Below, piece by piece: positions 18,383-27,807 of a stretch of DNA of 61,589 nt. The stretch spans positions 1 to 61,589 of the forward strand of contig NZ_BAABRO010000031.1 in NCBI RefSeq assembly GCF_039545035.1. Reading direction: 5' to 3'. The stretch comes from Novipirellula caenicola (GTDB lineage: Bacteria; Planctomycetota; Planctomycetia; Pirellulales; Pirellulaceae). Below the pieces are notes generated by a model. The model ran no database searches. It was given only the letters and a program-made list of their open reading frames with translations, and was not told the origin of the DNA. The position numbers were made by a program, and so were the translations under genes. Every line of letters begins with the position of its first letter. The stretch's first letter is position 1.

Positions 18383-18967
18383 AACCAGGCGTGATCTCAG
18401 CGTTAGGGATATGGGCATCTCGATCAGCCGTCTGCGGTGACGCGGCGGGCGATCCGCGGTGACGATCTTGCCCCCCTTATGAGCGATTGAGCGTTTTTCG
18501 ATCAAGGTGATCGATTCAAATCAAAGCGTTGGTTCTAAACTGATCTCAACTGGATCCTGTTGCTCAATGGTCGCTGGCTCTCGATGATCGCTCGCTCGCG
18601 ACGAAAGCCTCCGAATGACTTTGGTTTTCCAGCAATAGTGCCGGTTCTCGCGGATTGCGACGCAACGGCGAAACCGTCCCTTGGGCTGAAGATTTTGACC
18701 ATGGAGGGCAGGTCATTGAGGGAACCGCAACCTCGCTGCGAGGTGGCCTGAGCGTCCCCCAAGGCAAATTGCGCAGCGGAGCGAGTCGCTGGCATGAGGA
18801 TTGCTTAATGCGTCGCATTCGCCAACGAGCGTTCTAGACTTTTTTCCCAGCAAGCAATACAAGAGCGATCAATCCATTCGACGTGCGGCATGTTCGACAT
18901 CTGGACTTGATCACGGCAGAGGATTTGTCTTTCCGCCCCCCAACAAGATGCTGACGACACGAGCGAG
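18383..18967. other. Intergenic region between the two hybrid kinases
   Basis: No gene is supported. The minus-strand frame at 18535-18795 looks like repeat-derived sequence rather than a protein. Importantly, no CheB methylesterase-like coding sequence is present here, although the next protein belongs to a family that usually starts with CheB. Confidence 0.4.
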
Positions 18968-21900
18968 ATGAGCGATTTAAACCGTAAGATAATTATCGCC
19001 ATCCCCAAGATTGCCGCGGTCATTGAAAAGCACACTCAAAATGATTTCAAGCATTACAAGACGACCACGCTAACGCGGCGAATCCGCAGACGGATCCTCG
19101 TGCTCAAGCTGTCTTCGGTCGATGACTATATCGAACGGTTGCAATCGTCACGCGACGAAGTCTTTCGGCTGTTCCGTGACCTGTTGATCAGTGTCACTGC
19201 GTTTTTTCGAGACGCAAATGCATTCGAATCTCTGGCACGTGACGTCTTAAAACCGCTGGTCGATCGACACCAAGGCGAAGGCCCGCTTCGGATCTGGGTC
19301 CCCGGCTGTGCGACCGGTCAAGAAGCCTATTCGATTGCGATCCTGCTAGCTGAGATCCTCGAGCAATGCGGTAGGGAAGTCAGCGTCCAGATCTTTGCGA
19401 CGGACCTGGACGAACGTGCGTTGTCGGTTGCGAGGTCGGGTAGTTATCCGCTTGGAATTCGGGATGAGGTTAGCGAAACGCGGTTGCAAAGGTTCTTCAG
19501 CAAACGTGGGAACCGCTATGTTGTGAACAAAAAAATTCGCGACATGATTTTGTTTTCTGCCCATAATCTGATCAGCGACCCACCGTTTACCAAAGTCGAT
19601 CTGATCTCGTGTCGCAATCTACTGATTTATCTCGGAGCCCACCTGCAAAAGAAACTCATTCCGCTGTTTCACTATGCGTTACAACCCGGTGGCTATCTTT
19701 TTCTCGGTCCTGCCGAAACCCTCTCGGTCAATCGAGAGCTGTTTCGAACGTTACACACCAAACATCGACTTTATCAGCGACGTGTCACCGCCCTCGATCG
19801 TCCTCAAACCCTCGAGCCACCCGTGATGAATCTGAATCGTTTTGGCACCCACGCGGATGCGGGCAACAGCGAGCTCGACTTGTTTCGCTATTCACAACAG
19901 ATCATCTTGAGTGAGTTTGCTCCGCAATGGATCGTTTGCGACGACGAAGGTCAGATCCATTCACTGTCGTCGGACCCGGCTCCGTTTTTGAAAATCACGG
20001 GAGGCAATTTCAAGAACAACATCATCACGATGGCTCACGAGAATCTGCGGACTGGGCTTCGGGCTGCGTTTAGCGAATCGAAAGAGCATCGCCGTCGGGC
20101 ATTGTCCGAAGGCATGTCGATTCCGGTGGAAGGTGGCATCCAGCGAGTTCATATCACGGTTCAGCCGATTCCCGAGATGGGATCGGATCAAAGTCTGCAC
20201 CTGGTCGTTTTTCATCGCATCGGTTCCCCGCTACAAGCTGCTATCAACGATGATTCGATCAACGCAGCAGCATCCGGCGGACTCGTCGACTCGACTGCGG
20301 GGCAAGTCATCGAGCAATTAGAGCTCGAGCTGCTGCGCACTCGCGACGCACTTGAACGCACGGTCCAAGAACTCGAAGCGTCCAATGAAGAGCTGAAGTC
20401 ATCGAACGAAGAATTGCTTTCGATGAACGAAGAGATGCAATCGGCCAACGAAGAGCTCGAAGCATCCAAAGAGGAATTGCAAACCAGCAACGAGAACCTC
20501 GTCCGCAGCAACAACGACATCCAAAACTTGCTTCGCAGTACCAGGATTGCGACGATCTTTTTGGATAACCAATTGTGTATCCGTGGCTTCACGCCCGCGG
20601 TGAAAAAAATCTACGATCTGCGTGAAAGTGATGTTGGTCGCAAGCTGACAAAATTTGCGTCCGAGGTCGAGGGGATGCCGCCGCTTCCCGATCCGCGCAC
20701 GTTGTCAGACGACGATGAAATCGAGGATATGATCGGACAGATTGCCGGTCGCACCTACATTCGCCGAGTCACCGCGTACCGAGGGACCGACGGCGAACAC
20801 GATGGCATCGTCGTCACTTTTAGTGATGTGACCGAACTGAGCGACAGCCAAGAGCTGTTCAAGACACTGGTCGATGTGGCAGCCCAGATTGTATGGACGA
20901 CGGATGCGGACGGCCGAGTCGTGGAAGATTCACCGAGTTGGCGTGCTTTTACTGGACAATCCTACCAGCAGTGGCTTGGAAACGGTTGGGTCAACGTCGT
21001 CCATCCCGACGATCGCGATGGCATTAGGCAGGCGTGGCAGGATTGCATTGACACTGGTAAAGCGCTAGACCACGAGTTTCGCCTGCGGCACCACAGCGGC
21101 GATTACCGCTGGACCCAGGTGCGAGCCGCTCCCATTCGCAACCGCGATGGATCAATCCGCCGCTGGGTTGGGATGAACATTGACGTTCATGACCGGATCA
21201 TGGCGGAAACCAATTTGCGTCGCAGCGAAGAGCTGGTCCGCACGATCGCCGAGAACTCGACCAATGCGTTGATCATGATGGATGAAAAGGGCTACTTGAC
21301 CTATTGCAACCAAGCCTGTCTCGAGATGACGGGGTTTGATGAAGACGAGATTCGGTCGAAACCGCTACACGATCTGATACATCACCATTATCCCGACGGA
21401 CGCCCCTATCCGATGGCGGAATGTCCGATCGATCGTGCGTTGCCTGAGGATTTCAGTGTGCGTGCACACGAAGATTTGTTTTTCCGCAAAGACGGCACGT
21501 CGTTTCCGGTGATGTGTGCAGCTAGCCCGATTTTCCGCCACGGCGTGCCGGTTTCAACCGTGATCGAAGTTCGTGACATCAGCCACGCGAAAATGGTCGA
21601 AGCGGAACTCCGCGAGAGCGAGGTGCGATTCCGAGAGATGACCAATGCGGCGCCCGCGATGATTTGGGTGACCGATGAAAATCATTACTGCACGTTTCTG
21701 TCGCAGAGCTGGTATGACTTCACCGGCCAATCCGAAGAAGAGGGGCACGGATTGGGGTGGACCACTGCCGTTCATCCCGATGACCAGGAAGCGGCGAAGA
21801 ATCAATTTTTAACCGCAGCGGAACAGCGAGCGGAATACGAGATCGATTTTCGCTTGCGACAAAAAGATGGTACCTATCGCTGGGTCATTGATGCTGGAAA

Positions 21901-23605
21901 ACCACGCTTTGACAAAGATGGGAATTTCGCCGGGTATGTTGGTAGCGTGATCGACACGCACGATCGTCACGAGGCAGTGAGGAAGATCTCGATCAGTGAA
22001 GAACGTTTGCGAAACGCGGCTGAGGCCGCTGGTTTCGGGATGCTGCACGCCGACTTGATCGCCGGGACGGTTGGGTATTCCGATGAGTTCAAGCGACTGA
22101 TTGGTCTGCCAGACGATGCCGAGCAATATGTTCTGGATCATAAAATCCCGGACTGGGTTCATCCCGACGACCGCGAGATTTGTTTCCGCTTTTTCAAACG
22201 GCTGCTGACGCTGCCCGAAGGCGTCAGCGACACCGTCGAGCACCGCGTGCTAAGGAGTGATGGGCAAATCCGGTGGGTGCGGATTCATGCACGGCCGATC
22301 TATACCGGCGAAGGCGAAAAGGTCCGCGCGACACAGTTGATCGGAACGTTGATTGACATCACGCAGCAGCGTGAATTCGAAGCATCGCTACGCGAAGCAC
22401 GTGAACAAGCCGAAGCGGCGAACGAGTCGAAAAGTGCCTTCCTGGCCAACATGAGTCACGAAATTCGTACTCCCATGACGGCGATCTTAGGCTACACGGA
22501 CTTGATCGCTGAAAAGGTTCACGATGATGAAGCATCGATGTGGGTTCGTACGATCCGCCGCAATGGTGACTTCCTATTGGATATCATCAATGACATCTTG
22601 GATTTGTCCAAGATCGAAGCAGGGAAATTGGACATCGCTCAAGAGACGTTTTCGCTTGCTCGGCTAATCGAAGACGTTCGCGTCATCATGGATGTTCGTG
22701 CGGGTGAGCGAGGTATCAAGCTCTCGGTACAGTACCAGACGCCGATGCCAGCGTGGGTTCGATCCGATGGAAAGCGTTTGAAGCAAATTTTGATCAATCT
22801 TGTCGGCAACGCGATCAAATTCACTCCTGAAGGTGACGTCACGTTGCTGGTGTCATTCGTATCCGGCCAACTTCGTTTTGATATTATCGACACGGGGGTC
22901 GGCATTAGTGAAAAGCAACTTGCAAATCTGTTTCAGCCGTTTTCTCAAGGCGATGGGAATGTCAATCGCGAGTTCGGCGGTACGGGATTGGGACTTGCCA
23001 TCAGTCAACGCTTGGCCGAAATGCTCGGCGGCGAAATCACAGTCGAAAGTGTTTTGGGACGCGGCAGCAAATTCACTGTCACAATTGCCGTGGCGGAAGT
23101 CGCTGCAGCCAATGTCGCCTCACCGACTACGGCTGATCAGGCTTTGCGGACTTCGGAAGAATCGGTGACGGTCAATGCCGAGATTCTGATCGTCGATGAC
23201 CGACGCGACATTCGTTTCTTGAGCAAGACGTTCTTAACCCAAGCGGGCGCTAGTGTCAGTGAAGCCGAAGACGGCCAATTAGCGATTGACATGGTCAAAC
23301 GATCGATCGATGAAGGACAGGTGTACCATCTGATTTTGTTGGACATGCAGATGCCACGGCTTGATGGTTATCAAACCGCACAGCGTTTGCGTCAACTTGG
23401 TTACCATGGCCCGATCATCGCGTTGACTGCCGACGCCATGCAAGGTGATATGAACCGGTGTATCGAGGCCGGGTGTAACGACTATCTGAGCAAGCCGATC
23501 GACAAGGCGGTGATGCTCGAGAAAATCGAGCAACACTTGCAAAATGGTTTTGCGAGAAGGGTCCTCGACCCAACAAAGGGGCTCTCGCATCAGGCTGGAA
23601 AATAG
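18968..23605 (+). CDS. CheR-PAS hybrid sensor histidine kinase
   Basis: 1545 aa, no membrane segment. It starts with a CheR-type methyltransferase domain (about 10-275) with the all-alpha N-terminal part (DFKHYKTTTLTRRIRRRI), the SAM-binding WVPGCATGQEAYS and the SCRNLLIYL motif. Next come a PAS-like region, a Glu-rich coiled coil (about 450-515, repeated N-E-E-L-type heptads), about five PAS/PAC modules (520-1140), HisKA with His1164 (ANMSHEIRTPMTAILGYTD), HATPase (GGTGLGLAISQRLAEMLGG) and a receiver with Asp1459 (LLDMQMPRLDGYQ). In the known CheB-CheR fusions a CheB methylesterase precedes CheR; here the protein begins directly at CheR. No chemoreceptor is nearby, so the methylation target is unclear. 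Confidence 0.93.
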   Translation: MSDLNRKIIIAIPKIAAVIEKHTQNDFKHYKTTTLTRRIRRRILVLKLSSVDDYIERLQSSRDEVFRLFRDLLISVTAFFRDANAFESLARDVLKPLVDRHQGEGPLRIWVPGCATGQEAYSIAILLAEILEQCGREVSVQIFATDLDERALSVARSGSYPLGIRDEVSETRLQRFFSKRGNRYVVNKKIRDMILFSAHNLISDPPFTKVDLISCRNLLIYLGAHLQKKLIPLFHYALQPGGYLFLGPAETLSVNRELFRTLHTKHRLYQRRVTALDRPQTLEPPVMNLNRFGTHADAGNSELDLFRYSQQIILSEFAPQWIVCDDEGQIHSLSSDPAPFLKITGGNFKNNIITMAHENLRTGLRAAFSESKEHRRRALSEGMSIPVEGGIQRVHITVQPIPEMGSDQSLHLVVFHRIGSPLQAAINDDSINAAASGGLVDSTAGQVIEQLELELLRTRDALERTVQELEASNEELKSSNEELLSMNEEMQSANEELEASKEELQTSNENLVRSNNDIQNLLRSTRIATIFLDNQLCIRGFTPAVKKIYDLRESDVGRKLTKFASEVEGMPPLPDPRTLSDDDEIEDMIGQIAGRTYIRRVTAYRGTDGEHDGIVVTFSDVTELSDSQELFKTLVDVAAQIVWTTDADGRVVEDSPSWRAFTGQSYQQWLGNGWVNVVHPDDRDGIRQAWQDCIDTGKALDHEFRLRHHSGDYRWTQVRAAPIRNRDGSIRRWVGMNIDVHDRIMAETNLRRSEELVRTIAENSTNALIMMDEKGYLTYCNQACLEMTGFDEDEIRSKPLHDLIHHHYPDGRPYPMAECPIDRALPEDFSVRAHEDLFFRKDGTSFPVMCAASPIFRHGVPVSTVIEVRDISHAKMVEAELRESEVRFREMTNAAPAMIWVTDENHYCTFLSQSWYDFTGQSEEEGHGLGWTTAVHPDDQEAAKNQFLTAAEQRAEYEIDFRLRQKDGTYRWVIDAGKPRFDKDGNFAGYVGSVIDTHDRHEAVRKISISEERLRNAAEAAGFGMLHADLIAGTVGYSDEFKRLIGLPDDAEQYVLDHKIPDWVHPDDREICFRFFKRLLTLPEGVSDTVEHRVLRSDGQIRWVRIHARPIYTGEGEKVRATQLIGTLIDITQQREFEASLREAREQAEAANESKSAFLANMSHEIRTPMTAILGYTDLIAEKVHDDEASMWVRTIRRNGDFLLDIINDILDLSKIEAGKLDIAQETFSLARLIEDVRVIMDVRAGERGIKLSVQYQTPMPAWVRSDGKRLKQILINLVGNAIKFTPEGDVTLLVSFVSGQLRFDIIDTGVGISEKQLANLFQPFSQGDGNVNREFGGTGLGLAISQRLAEMLGGEITVESVLGRGSKFTVTIAVAEVAAANVASPTTADQALRTSEESVTVNAEILIVDDRRDIRFLSKTFLTQAGASVSEAEDGQLAIDMVKRSIDEGQVYHLILLDMQMPRLDGYQTAQRLRQLGYHGPIIALTADAMQGDMNRCIEAGCNDYLSKPIDKAVMLEKIEQHLQNGFARRVLDPTKGLSHQAGK

Positions 23606-23738
23606 AACGAGAAGGTGCTTGGCAATCCAAGTGTCGGCTAGAGATCAACGAAGTGCGTGAAGCCATGAACGCGTTGCCAGGCGATTTTGAGCAGATCTAT
23701 TCTCGAGATCGAGTCGATGCGCGACTCGCAGTCCGCAA
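23606..23738. other. Short intergenic region after the CheR-kinase
   Basis: No feature recognised between the kinase stop and the small minus-strand gene; no clear terminator hairpin. Confidence 0.35.
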
Positions 23739-23933
23739 CTAATGCCGCTGCTCCATCGGCGACATCTTGGTCACGAGTTCCTCGGCATAAAAGTGGTAAG
23801 CCTTTCCTTTTTTTGATTCGCTGTCTTTGGAATCGCTCACCAACAGTGCTCGATGATCGTCCAATTTGCGGTATCGATCGCCATGGTGCAAAAACGTTTC
23901 GCCCACGTTGATACTGGAAAACTCGTCTCTCAT
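23739..23933 (-). CDS. Small conserved-looking protein, 64 aa
   Basis: The protein has the pattern V-G-E-T-F-x-H-x-G-x-R-Y-R-K-L-D-D near the start and a late Y-H-F-Y-A-E-E-L-V segment. It resembles small bacterial and phage-type proteins made of one beta-barrel-like unit (a structured G-x-x-Y-x-K-x-x-D core and an aromatic end). Composition is protein-like, with no low complexity. The ATG at 23933 has no strong Shine-Dalgarno sequence. Function is unknown; no catalytic motif is visible. Confidence 0.6.
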   Translation of the reverse strand: MRDEFSSINVGETFLHHGDRYRKLDDHRALLVSDSKDSESKKGKAYHFYAEELVTKMSPMEQRH

Positions 23934-24115
23934 CGCAATCTATATCTTGTTTGTGATTTTCGGGTTAGGACGTCCCCTCACTGCAACCGGCGTGCCAGGA
24001 CCAAATTGAAACGGTTTGCCCATTTCAATCACACAGTCGGCACGCTGATTGCATAGACGAGCTGGTACAAGGAAAAGCCAACGGAAGGTCAAAAATCCTC
24101 ATCTGTCAACTATGT

Positions 24116-24121
24116 AAGGAG
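24116..24121 (+). promoter_or_regulatory. Shine-Dalgarno site of the small DHp-like gene
   Basis: AAGGAG, eight bases before the ATG at 24130. It is one of the best ribosome-binding sites in the window and is the main reason to accept the following small gene as real. Confidence 0.7.
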
Positions 24122-24129
24122 ACATTCAA

Positions 24130-24480
24130 ATGGTTGCACTGACCTCAACTTGCTCGGAAATCATCCGCTTCGATAAGCTCGGAGTCGTGATTCGAGTCAA
24201 TCGCACTGACCGACAAACCACTTTGGTCGAGGTCACAATGTCCGACGCATTATTCGAGGATGAATCTGCCACCAACCGATGGCTGAGTCACTCGCCCAAT
24301 ACCGAATCGATGGAAGCTGCGTCCAAGCACCGGCATGCGATTCGGAATCGTCTGCAATCGGCAAGCTTATCGCTGGACGTGCTGCAGCGTTGCTCTGCCG
24401 AAGACCCCGCCTCGGACGTCGAGCGAATACTGGAAATTGCGGTCGAGTCGCTCACCGAGCTCGAGTCGATGGCCATATGA
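24130..24480 (+). CDS. Small protein with histidine-kinase-like DHp motif
   Basis: 116 aa. The C-terminal half (about 60-116) reads as two amphipathic helices, the first holding H69-A-I-R-N-R-L-Q-S-A, which matches the H-box pattern H-x-x-R-N-x-L of HisKA phosphoacceptor domains (compare H-E-L-R-N-P-L in the kinase at 15092). There is no ATPase domain. The first half (about 1-45) is beta-strand-like and unassigned. A strong Shine-Dalgarno sequence supports the start. It lies downstream of two hybrid kinases and ends 7 bp from a convergent gene. It could be a stand-alone histidine phosphotransfer protein or a kinase inhibitor that mimics a DHp. Assignment rests on motif reading only. Confidence 0.65.
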   Translation: MVALTSTCSEIIRFDKLGVVIRVNRTDRQTTLVEVTMSDALFEDESATNRWLSHSPNTESMEAASKHRHAIRNRLQSASLSLDVLQRCSAEDPASDVERILEIAVESLTELESMAI

Positions 24481-24486
24481 CGACGG

Positions 24487-27468
24487 TCACTTTGGTGCAG
24501 CGGCCGATGCCGGCGTCGACGTGTGGTCGCTGCCCTCGAGCGACGTTTCTAGGCCCACGAGCGACGTTTCTTGGCGGTCGATAAGCAGCTTCCAATCTTG
24601 GATTGGCGAGTTTTTAAACTGAAGTCGGCTTGTCATTTGATGGAGCAATTGCGTCGCCCCGCCATCGGGTGATGTCTTGAATAGATTCCGCAGGTAATAG
24701 GGAGGCAACGCTTGGTAATAGAGGCTTGCTCGTACGCGGATTTCGTCTCGATCAACGTTTGCCGGTAGTGCAATTTGGTAGTGCACGATGTCATGTCCAT
24801 TGCCGTCGGTGAAGTCACTGTCCTGCATTGCGATCGGTCCCGGTAGGGTCGCCTTTAGATAGGGACCATCCAATCCGCCGCCGGGACCTTTGGCGGACCA
24901 TCCTTTGGGTAGCAAGCGATTGTCTTTCACGCTCTCGCAGCCGCGAACAAAGCTGGTCGTGAAGCGTCCAAAATTGTCTTTCAGCAAAGTCTCATAAATT
25001 TGAACCTGATTCTGGGAAGTAATTACTTCATGATGCGGCTGATGCGACTCGTCCGGGACGTCACCAGCGAAGAATTCGGTTTCCAGTGGCTGACCGTCAT
25101 CGCCTAGGATGACACCCAGTTCGTTGGTTTTTCCAGACGACCAAACGATCGATTCGTTACCTTGTTCGTCTGTTGTAAAGACCGTCATTTCGATGAACGC
25201 GCGACGAAATCCGACGCCGGTGGGAAATCGATGCCCCGCGAGATTGGTGACGGTGACCTTCGCGTCCAGTGTGTTGGAGGTGGTTGTCGATTCAGGCACA
25301 ATGTCTAGCTTGATCGAAGCGGTCTCGTGTCGCGCGGTTCGCACCATGCCGGCAATCGCCTGCTCGGCGCCACGCGTTGAACCTGTCATCAGATCCTGTT
25401 GTTTGACACCAACTTGCTGATCGAATTGTTTGGTCAACTCCAGCAGCCAGACGTTCAACCCCGCGAAACCGTGACGCCGATATTCGTCGCGGATGGGAAT
25501 GTCGAGTTGTTTGTGTTCGGCTAAGTTTTCTGCGTCGGGGTATGTTGTATCTTGAATGGCAGCGATTCGCGTGCGTACTGGTTCTTCGGCCCCATTGTTC
25601 TCGTCGGCAAACACCTTGCTCGGCATATGACAATCCTGGCACGATCGACCATGAACGGCATCGGGATCGGTTTCGTTATTGAATTGGCTGTTGAGCCATT
25701 CCAAGTAAGTTGCCTGTTCAATGTGATGGTGAAATCGCTTGAATTCCGGAACGGATTCGGCGTCGGTTAAAGGATCAACTAGTGGTCCAGAATCATCATC
25801 GCCCAGCGGCCGATCAATGGTTGGCAGCGAAACCGTGTGGCAGGTTCCGCAAAGTTGCGATTTTTTCAGGTAGTCGCTGTGGACTGGTTTCCACCCGGTC
25901 GCATGATGCATTGCGTAGCCGGCTACCTCGTTGTCTTTGTAGGGACCGTAGAGTTCACCGGGCGGACCAAGATGCAGATTTCCGGTGGTCGAAGTTTCTA
26001 GGAAATATTGCAGATAGGGGCGTTGATCATCTTCGGGTTGGGCCGGTGGTTTGATGCGATGGCAAACCATGCAACTAACACCATCACGGGCGAGCGCCCC
26101 GATTTCGGAATCACCGTGCACATCGGCCATCGAAATTTTTTCGACGTCACCGTGTTGCGATCGGCGTTGATGATAGCCCATTGGGCCATGACAACGAAAA
26201 CAGGTATCGATTAGCGTTTCCGAAATTTGCCGAGACTCGTCGCCTTCCCCAAATTGTTGCCGAATCAAGGAGATTTCACTTTCTAATTGAGCGTAGAAAA
26301 TAGGATCGCGGCCTGCCAAACCCATCGGCGTCCACCGCCATTCACCGTAGGGCGAAACGTTCACTCCATCGCCCCCGTATTCGTTCGTCGCTGAATCCAT
26401 GTGCACATATCCGACGGGACCCAGCGGACCGGTTAGTCCAGCGTGACAATTCATGCATTGATTGGACGTAAAGAACTGTTTCGCTTGGTAACGACTGCTG
26501 GGGACCGAGTCATGGCTCGAGCGTGGCAGGCAGTCGATTGATTGAAGCGGTATCGATTTGATCGAGTCGTACAGCGCCGTAAATGCCTGATCTGCCGTAG
26601 CCTTGGCCACCTTCGATGTCTCGGTTGCATCCGTATCGCCCCCACTGGCTTCGTCATCGGCTTCCTGATCTGCTGCAGCTTGCCACGAATCGTCGACTCG
26701 AAAAAGGATCGGTTGGCCAGGGAACCCTTCGATGTTTCGTAGCGATGCAAAGGTGAACTCGTTTGCCATGTCCGCCGGTGATTCGACGCCGGGTGACTGG
26801 GCCGATGCATGACAGCGTACGCAGTAAAGACCGAACCCCGAATAGGGTTGCTCGTTTTTCGCGTGATAGTCAAACGGTTCTGCATCCGCCGATGGATTGC
26901 TCCAGAACCAACCATCATGCGAGCCGGTGGAATCCTTGATCATCACCGTCCATGATTCCAATGAGTCGCGCAGTTCGGCTTCGGATTTATCGCGATGCAG
27001 GATTGCTGGCGGAGCGTATTGTTCTTTGATGATCATTTCCCCATCGGCGATCGGGCCGACGCGTCCTTCGGCAAGCCAACGGGTGATCCCCGGCGAATAG
27101 AAGACTCGCACCGCAGGATGAGTTCCGTAGTAGGTTCCGTCGATGTAGGGACCTGTATCGCGAACCGTTTTGTCCTTTCGCCATCCCAGTTCAACGTACT
27201 GACGCTCGCTCAAAAACTTGAATAGTTGCTTCTCGTAGTCAAAAACCGCCATGGTGCTCGGCAGCGGCAGCTGATGTTGACGGCCGAAATCAGAGTTGGA
27301 GGGATTGATCGAGGAGACGGCCACCACCGGACGGACGGCAAGGTTTTGACGCTCGGCCGATTGCTGCATCGAATCCCGGTCGCGGCAACCGAGAATCGAG
27401 AGGCAAATCATGGTGTAGATGCTGCCCGTCAAAACGGAACGGAGTCGCAAGTAAGAGAAGTCCATCAA
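24487..27468 (-). CDS. Multihaem (six CxxCH) cytochrome c lipoprotein
   Basis: 993 aa. An N-terminal lipobox (LSILG-C28) marks it as a lipoprotein. Six CxxCH haem-binding motifs lie at about 216, 338, 423, 466, 540 and 610 (CVRCH, CMNCH, CFRCH, CMVCH, CGTCH, CQDCH). After residue 620 a long beta-rich region without haem sites follows (about 700-960, including ATVTNLAGHRFPTGVGFRRAF), as in large cytochrome c554-type proteins of planctomycetes. It should carry electrons outside the cytoplasmic membrane; donor and acceptor are unknown. An acidic low-complexity insert sits at about 265-290. No partner electron-transfer gene is adjacent. Confidence 0.88.
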   Translation of the reverse strand: MMDFSYLRLRSVLTGSIYTMICLSILGCRDRDSMQQSAERQNLAVRPVVAVSSINPSNSDFGRQHQLPLPSTMAVFDYEKQLFKFLSERQYVELGWRKDKTVRDTGPYIDGTYYGTHPAVRVFYSPGITRWLAEGRVGPIADGEMIIKEQYAPPAILHRDKSEAELRDSLESWTVMIKDSTGSHDGWFWSNPSADAEPFDYHAKNEQPYSGFGLYCVRCHASAQSPGVESPADMANEFTFASLRNIEGFPGQPILFRVDDSWQAAADQEADDEASGGDTDATETSKVAKATADQAFTALYDSIKSIPLQSIDCLPRSSHDSVPSSRYQAKQFFTSNQCMNCHAGLTGPLGPVGYVHMDSATNEYGGDGVNVSPYGEWRWTPMGLAGRDPIFYAQLESEISLIRQQFGEGDESRQISETLIDTCFRCHGPMGYHQRRSQHGDVEKISMADVHGDSEIGALARDGVSCMVCHRIKPPAQPEDDQRPYLQYFLETSTTGNLHLGPPGELYGPYKDNEVAGYAMHHATGWKPVHSDYLKKSQLCGTCHTVSLPTIDRPLGDDDSGPLVDPLTDAESVPEFKRFHHHIEQATYLEWLNSQFNNETDPDAVHGRSCQDCHMPSKVFADENNGAEEPVRTRIAAIQDTTYPDAENLAEHKQLDIPIRDEYRRHGFAGLNVWLLELTKQFDQQVGVKQQDLMTGSTRGAEQAIAGMVRTARHETASIKLDIVPESTTTSNTLDAKVTVTNLAGHRFPTGVGFRRAFIEMTVFTTDEQGNESIVWSSGKTNELGVILGDDGQPLETEFFAGDVPDESHQPHHEVITSQNQVQIYETLLKDNFGRFTTSFVRGCESVKDNRLLPKGWSAKGPGGGLDGPYLKATLPGPIAMQDSDFTDGNGHDIVHYQIALPANVDRDEIRVRASLYYQALPPYYLRNLFKTSPDGGATQLLHQMTSRLQFKNSPIQDWKLLIDRQETSLVGLETSLEGSDHTSTPASAAAPK

Positions 27469-27807
27469 TGTAAAGGTAGTCCGATTAGGCGTAGTTGGGG
27501 CACAAAGGTGATTGGGGACTATGGCACGAGATTAGCAAACTGCGTGCCTGATATTGACGTCGGACGCGAAACGGACCGAGTCGCAAACGAGACGAATTCG
27601 CGACTCGATACGCAACGCTGAGTTGGCAGTAGACGCCGTAACGCTGGTTCGTTTCGGTGCAACGTGGCCATTATCCGACCAATGGTTCGCGAGATCGCGA
27701 AAGCCGAACAGTATTTTGATCGCTGGCAATTGGAAGAACAGAAATCACATCTTGAGCTATTACGTCCCCATTTCCATTGACCCTTTTTGTCGAGCCTTAA
27801 CCCCACG
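27469..27807. other. Divergent intergenic region
   Basis: It lies between the divergent cytochrome and Popeye-like genes and must hold promoters for both. I could not identify convincing -35/-10 elements, an operator palindrome or an RNA. Confidence 0.35.

Noticed and set aside
18535-18795. 86-aa minus-strand frame between the kinases
   Set aside because: Composition looks repeat-derived, with no start signal and no family resemblance.
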